Shown here: positions 5,806-7,810 of the stretch, in pieces | How positions within the stretch are numbered: position 1 is the first letter of the stretch | Layout: every line of letters begins with the position of its first letter | Source: Acidobacteriaceae bacterium | GTDB lineage: Bacteria; Acidobacteriota; Terriglobia; Terriglobales; Acidobacteriaceae | Direction: 5' to 3' | Assembly (NCBI GenBank): GCA_003162495.1 | Contig: PMOF01000016.1 | Coordinates: 1 to 7,810 of the forward strand | DNA: 7,810 nucleotides | Made by a program: the position numbers and the translations under genes | The notes under the pieces: generated by a model | The model's database searches: none | Seen by the model: the letters and a program-made list of their open reading frames with translations, nothing else | What the model was told of the DNA's origin: nothing

Positions 5806-6859
5806 GGACGGTCAGCGGCGGCAATCCTTGCGGAGGAGATATCTTCACTTTCACTTTACGCCACTTGCCGTCGCGGGTCAGGTCCTTGGGCTTGAAGCCG
5901 ATTACATATTGGTTGCGCAACTCTGTCGAAATCTTCTCCGCAATGTCGCTCATCTCCCCGACGTCGTCCACGCGGAACAACCGCCCGCCCGTCTCCTCGC
6001 TCAAATCATTCAGCAGTTGCGGCCCGGTCCGTTCCTCGGGAGTGGCCGCATAGGGATCGAAAATGCCGATCGAGTACATCTCCACGTCCGCCTCCCGCAC
6101 CTCGGCGCGCACCTCGCCCTCGGTGTAGCGCGAACGGTTATCGCCCCCGTCGGATACCACCAGCAGCGCCTTCCGCTCGTGCCGCGCGTCCTTCATCTTC
6201 GCCATGCCATAGTAAATGGCGTCCAGCAACGCCGTGCGATGCCCGCTGCGCACCGTCGCCAGCCGGGCCTGTATGTCTTCCACCGAACTGGTGAAGTCCT
6301 CGATCAACTCCGGCCGGTCGTTGAAACCGATCACGAAAAATTCATCCTGCGGGTTGGCCGTCTTGATGAACTGCAGGATCGATTCCCGCGCCCGGATCAA
6401 CTTTGAAGACATCGAACCGGAAAGGTCGAAGATGATGCCTATCGACACCGGCGCATCTTCGCTGGCAAAGCTGGCAATCTTCTGCTGGCCGTTGTTTTCG
6501 AAAACCTGAAAGTCTTCTTTTTCAAGGCCCGTCACCAGCCGGTTCATCGGATCCGTCACCGTGACCGGCACCAGCACCATGTCCACATTCATCCGGATGA
6601 ACGACCCGGGATGAACTTTCAGCGATCCCGTTCCCGTCGTCGCCGGCGCCTCGGCGCCTGCCGGAGCCCCGGTCGCCGGCGTCGCGGAAGCATCCGGCAC
6701 CGGCACATGCACTTTGTTCAGCGGATTTTCCTGATCCTGGCCCTGCGCCCGCGCCACGAACAAAATCGCCGCCAATCCGCAAATCCACAGCCCGCGCCGC
6801 AGTCGCCGCAGGGGGTTCCGCTCGCTTTGAAATTCGCGCTGGAAAGGAAGCTTCGTCAT
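5771..6859 (-). CDS. Secreted VWA-domain protein, acidobacterial VWFA-related family (first of tandem pair)
   Basis: This is a 362-residue paralog of the next gene and the apparent first gene of the operon. The N-terminus is basic (RRLRR at 18-22), followed by a hydrophobic stretch and a likely signal peptidase site after ARA at about 36-38; the double arginines do not form a proper Tat motif. A low-complexity Ala/Pro/Thr linker runs to about 80. 'LEKEDFQVFENNG' at 112-124 matches the family's pre-VWA region. The VWA domain at about 137-318 has DLSGS with D145, S147 and S149, T209 (HRTALLD) and D237 (SDGGD), so the MIDAS is complete. RNQYVIGF (315-322) and RTGYY (354-358) are the conserved tail. 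The start ATG at 6857-6859 follows GGTGAT by about five bases, complementary to the 16S tail. Exported, probably periplasmic or surface protein-binding; partner unknown. The TAA at 5771-5773 overlaps the next gene's start. Confidence 0.88.
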   Translation of the reverse strand: MTKLPFQREFQSERNPLRRLRRGLWICGLAAILFVARAQGQDQENPLNKVHVPVPDASATPATGAPAGAEAPATTGTGSLKVHPGSFIRMNVDMVLVPVTVTDPMNRLVTGLEKEDFQVFENNGQQKIASFASEDAPVSIGIIFDLSGSMSSKLIRARESILQFIKTANPQDEFFVIGFNDRPELIEDFTSSVEDIQARLATVRSGHRTALLDAIYYGMAKMKDARHERKALLVVSDGGDNRSRYTEGEVRAEVREADVEMYSIGIFDPYAATPEERTGPQLLNDLSEETGGRLFRVDDVGEMSDIAEKISTELRNQYVIGFKPKDLTRDGKWRKVKVKISPPQGLPPLTVHARTGYYAPLQ

Positions 6860-6863
6860 GCCG

Positions 6864-6869
6864 CATCAC
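6864..6869 (-). promoter_or_regulatory. Ribosome binding site for the first VWA gene
   Basis: The minus strand reads GGTGAT, the downstream half of the extended Shine-Dalgarno complement (GGAGGTGATC), ending about five bases before the ATG. It is non-canonical because it lacks GGAG, but the spacing fits. Confidence 0.4.
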
Positions 6870-6884
6870 CACAGGATGTTCGCG

Positions 6885-6893
6885 ATATTAGCA
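6885..6893 (-). promoter_or_regulatory. Possible extended -10 promoter for the VWA-VWA-cysteine synthase operon
   Basis: The minus strand reads TGCTAATAT, a TGn plus TAATAT extended -10 element, about 25 bases before the first VWA start codon. No good -35 hexamer lies at the usual 16-18 base distance, which extended -10 promoters can tolerate. There is no further gene upstream on this strand, so a promoter is expected in this gap. Confidence 0.35.
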
Positions 6894-6995
6894 CGGTTGG
6901 CGCCCGGCTGGTGTCACCGCTTGGTCAACGTTTTCCCCACAGTCAGCCGCCCCGCCCCCTCTGCCGAATCCCCAAACCGCTTGTTTCCGCTGAGA

Positions 6996-7001
6996 TACAA
7001 T
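6996..7001 (+). promoter_or_regulatory. Possible -10 element for the DUF1015 gene
   Basis: TACAAT matches the -10 consensus at five of six positions and lies about 91 bases before the plus-strand ATG at 7093. The expected -35 position is C/A-rich and does not match TTGACA. This is a weak call supported mainly by the divergent gene arrangement. Confidence 0.25.
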
Positions 7002-7073
7002 CGTGCCTGAGCGCACACCGGTCAACAGATCGGCAGAACCAAGGTACCGGTGCGCAAATCTAAAGTGTTCGAC

Positions 7074-7084
7074 GGGGAGCAGGA
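7074..7084 (+). promoter_or_regulatory. Shine-Dalgarno site for the DUF1015 gene
   Basis: GGGGAG (7074-7079) and AGGA (7081-7084) precede ATG at 7093-7095, the latter by eight bases. This purine-rich site supports the chosen start, which also gives the family's typical short beginning before the YPFRAWRY motif. Confidence 0.6.
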
Positions 7085-7092
7085 CATTCCGT

Positions 7093-7810
7093 ATGGCCCG
7101 CATTTATCCATTTCGCGCCTGGCGCTACAATCCGTCCTCCGTGCGGCTTGAGGACGTGGTCACCCAGCCCTACGATAAAATCTCCCCTTCTATGCAACAG
7201 GCTTATTACCAGCGCTCCCCCTTCAACCTGGTGCGCATCATTCTCGGACTCCCTGAGCTTTTCGATGCCGAGCGTGGCGAGAGCGTCTACACCCGGGCGG
7301 CCCGCGACTTCAACGCCTGGCGCCAACAGGGCGTTCTCTTCCAGGAAAAAGACCCCTGCATCTTTGCCTACTCGCAGCGCTTCACCGTTCCCGGCACTGA
7401 AATCGTCAAGGAACGCCGTGGTTTCATCGCCCTCGGCAAGCTTCACGACTACGCCGATCAGGTGGTCTTCCGCCACGAGCAAACCCTCTCCAAGCCCAAG
7501 AGCGATCGCCTCAACCTGCTCAAGGCCACCCATGCCCACTTCGGCCAGATCTTTATGCTCTACTCTGACCCGGCCGGGAGCGTCGAGCGCATCCTCTACG
7601 ACGACAACGGTCCCGCCGAAGCTGAAGTCACCGACGAATACGGCGTCCTGCATCGCCTGTGGCGGGTCGCCGACACCGCCGCCATCCGCCTGTTGACCGC
7701 CGCCATGGACGACAAGAAGCTCATCATCGCCGACGGCCACCACCGCTATGAAACCGCGCTGAACTACTCCCGGGAACATGGCGCCGAATCGCGTGCGTCC
7801 GGCCCCTCCA
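7093..7810 (+). CDS. DUF1015-family protein, N-terminal part (runs off the window)
   Basis: The frame is open from ATG 7093 through 239 codons to the window edge with no stop, so the C-terminus is missing; family members are usually about 400 residues. Landmarks are YPFRAWRY at 5-12, VTQPYDKIS at 23-31, NLVRI in the first 50 residues, and IADGHHRYETAL from 212, the most recognisable signature of DUF1015 (PF06245, COG4198). There is no signal peptide or membrane segment, so it is probably cytosolic. The biochemical role of this family is not firmly established; I recall it occurring near serine biosynthesis genes in some genomes, which is not shown here. It is divergent from the VWA operon and shares a 233-base intergenic region with it. 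Codon usage is strongly G/C-ending at third positions. Antisense frames at the same place are shadows. Confidence 0.88.
   Translation, partial: MARIYPFRAWRYNPSSVRLEDVVTQPYDKISPSMQQAYYQRSPFNLVRIILGLPELFDAERGESVYTRAARDFNAWRQQGVLFQEKDPCIFAYSQRFTVPGTEIVKERRGFIALGKLHDYADQVVFRHEQTLSKPKSDRLNLLKATHAHFGQIFMLYSDPAGSVERILYDDNGPAEAEVTDEYGVLHRLWRVADTAAIRLLTAAMDDKKLIIADGHHRYETALNYSREHGAESRASGPS

Noticed and set aside
5519..6406. A 295-codon open frame on the plus strand
   Set aside because: It is antisense to both VWA genes, whose domains and catalytic-type motifs are unmistakable. The antisense product has no recognisable motif.
6774..6820. Arg-rich N-terminus of the first VWA protein, considered as a Tat signal
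   Set aside because: The RRLRR residues are not followed by the hydrophobic and Lys positions of the Tat consensus, so Sec export is more likely.
6522..6872. A 116-codon minus-strand frame at the start of the first VWA gene
   Set aside because: It is in another frame, Gly/Ala/Arg-rich, with no family features. The VWA frame carries the signal peptide and domain.
7148..7696. A 182-codon open frame on the plus strand
   Set aside because: It is in a different frame from the DUF1015 gene and gives a Ser/Pro/Thr-rich product typical of a frame-shifted reading.
7060..7779. A 239-codon open frame on the minus strand with Val/Gly/Glu-rich sequence
   Set aside because: It is the antisense shadow of the DUF1015 gene, which has family signatures and a good ribosome binding site.

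Overview
The window looks like chromosomal DNA from an acidobacterium (Acidobacteriota, probably the Terriglobia/Acidobacteriia). The evidence is two adjacent secreted VWA proteins with the features of the 'VWFA-related Acidobacterial domain' family, a secreted protein built from choice-of-anchor-D (ASH-like) repeats of the kind abundant in that phylum, and GC-rich coding DNA. This assignment rests on family recognition only, with no search run.

Layout. (1) Positions 1-201 hold no gene I can defend. Minus-strand reading shows two short protein-like stretches in different frames and a hairpin just after the next gene's stop. (2) 202-3159, minus strand: a 985-residue secreted protein with three ASH-like beta-sandwich repeats, two Ig-like repeats and a GH39-like glycoside hydrolase domain carrying both expected catalytic glutamates. 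(3) 3160-3719: a 560-base gap with lower GC, several palindromes and a terminator-like hairpin. (4) 6859 down to 3720, minus strand: three closely packed genes, in transcription order a VWA protein, a second VWA protein that overlaps it, and, 34 bases later, a PLP-dependent cysteine synthase/cystathionine beta-synthase-like enzyme. Spacing and shared strand suggest one operon, read from a promoter near 6885. (5) 6860-7092: a divergent intergenic region. (6) 7093 to the window end, plus strand: the N-terminal 239 codons of a DUF1015-family protein, cut by the window edge.

How they may work together. The two VWA proteins are exported paralogs with intact metal-binding (MIDAS) residues, so they probably act in the envelope in metal-dependent protein or ligand binding. 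The cysteine synthase-like enzyme is cytosolic and has no evident functional link to them beyond co-transcription. The hydrolase is a separate unit, probably for extracellular polysaccharide breakdown. I see no CRISPR array, tRNA, rRNA, insertion sequence or defence system, and nothing that clearly amounts to an undescribed system. The points most worth checking are the VWA-VWA-CysK arrangement, the ASH-to-GH39 fusion and the possible gene remnant at the left edge.
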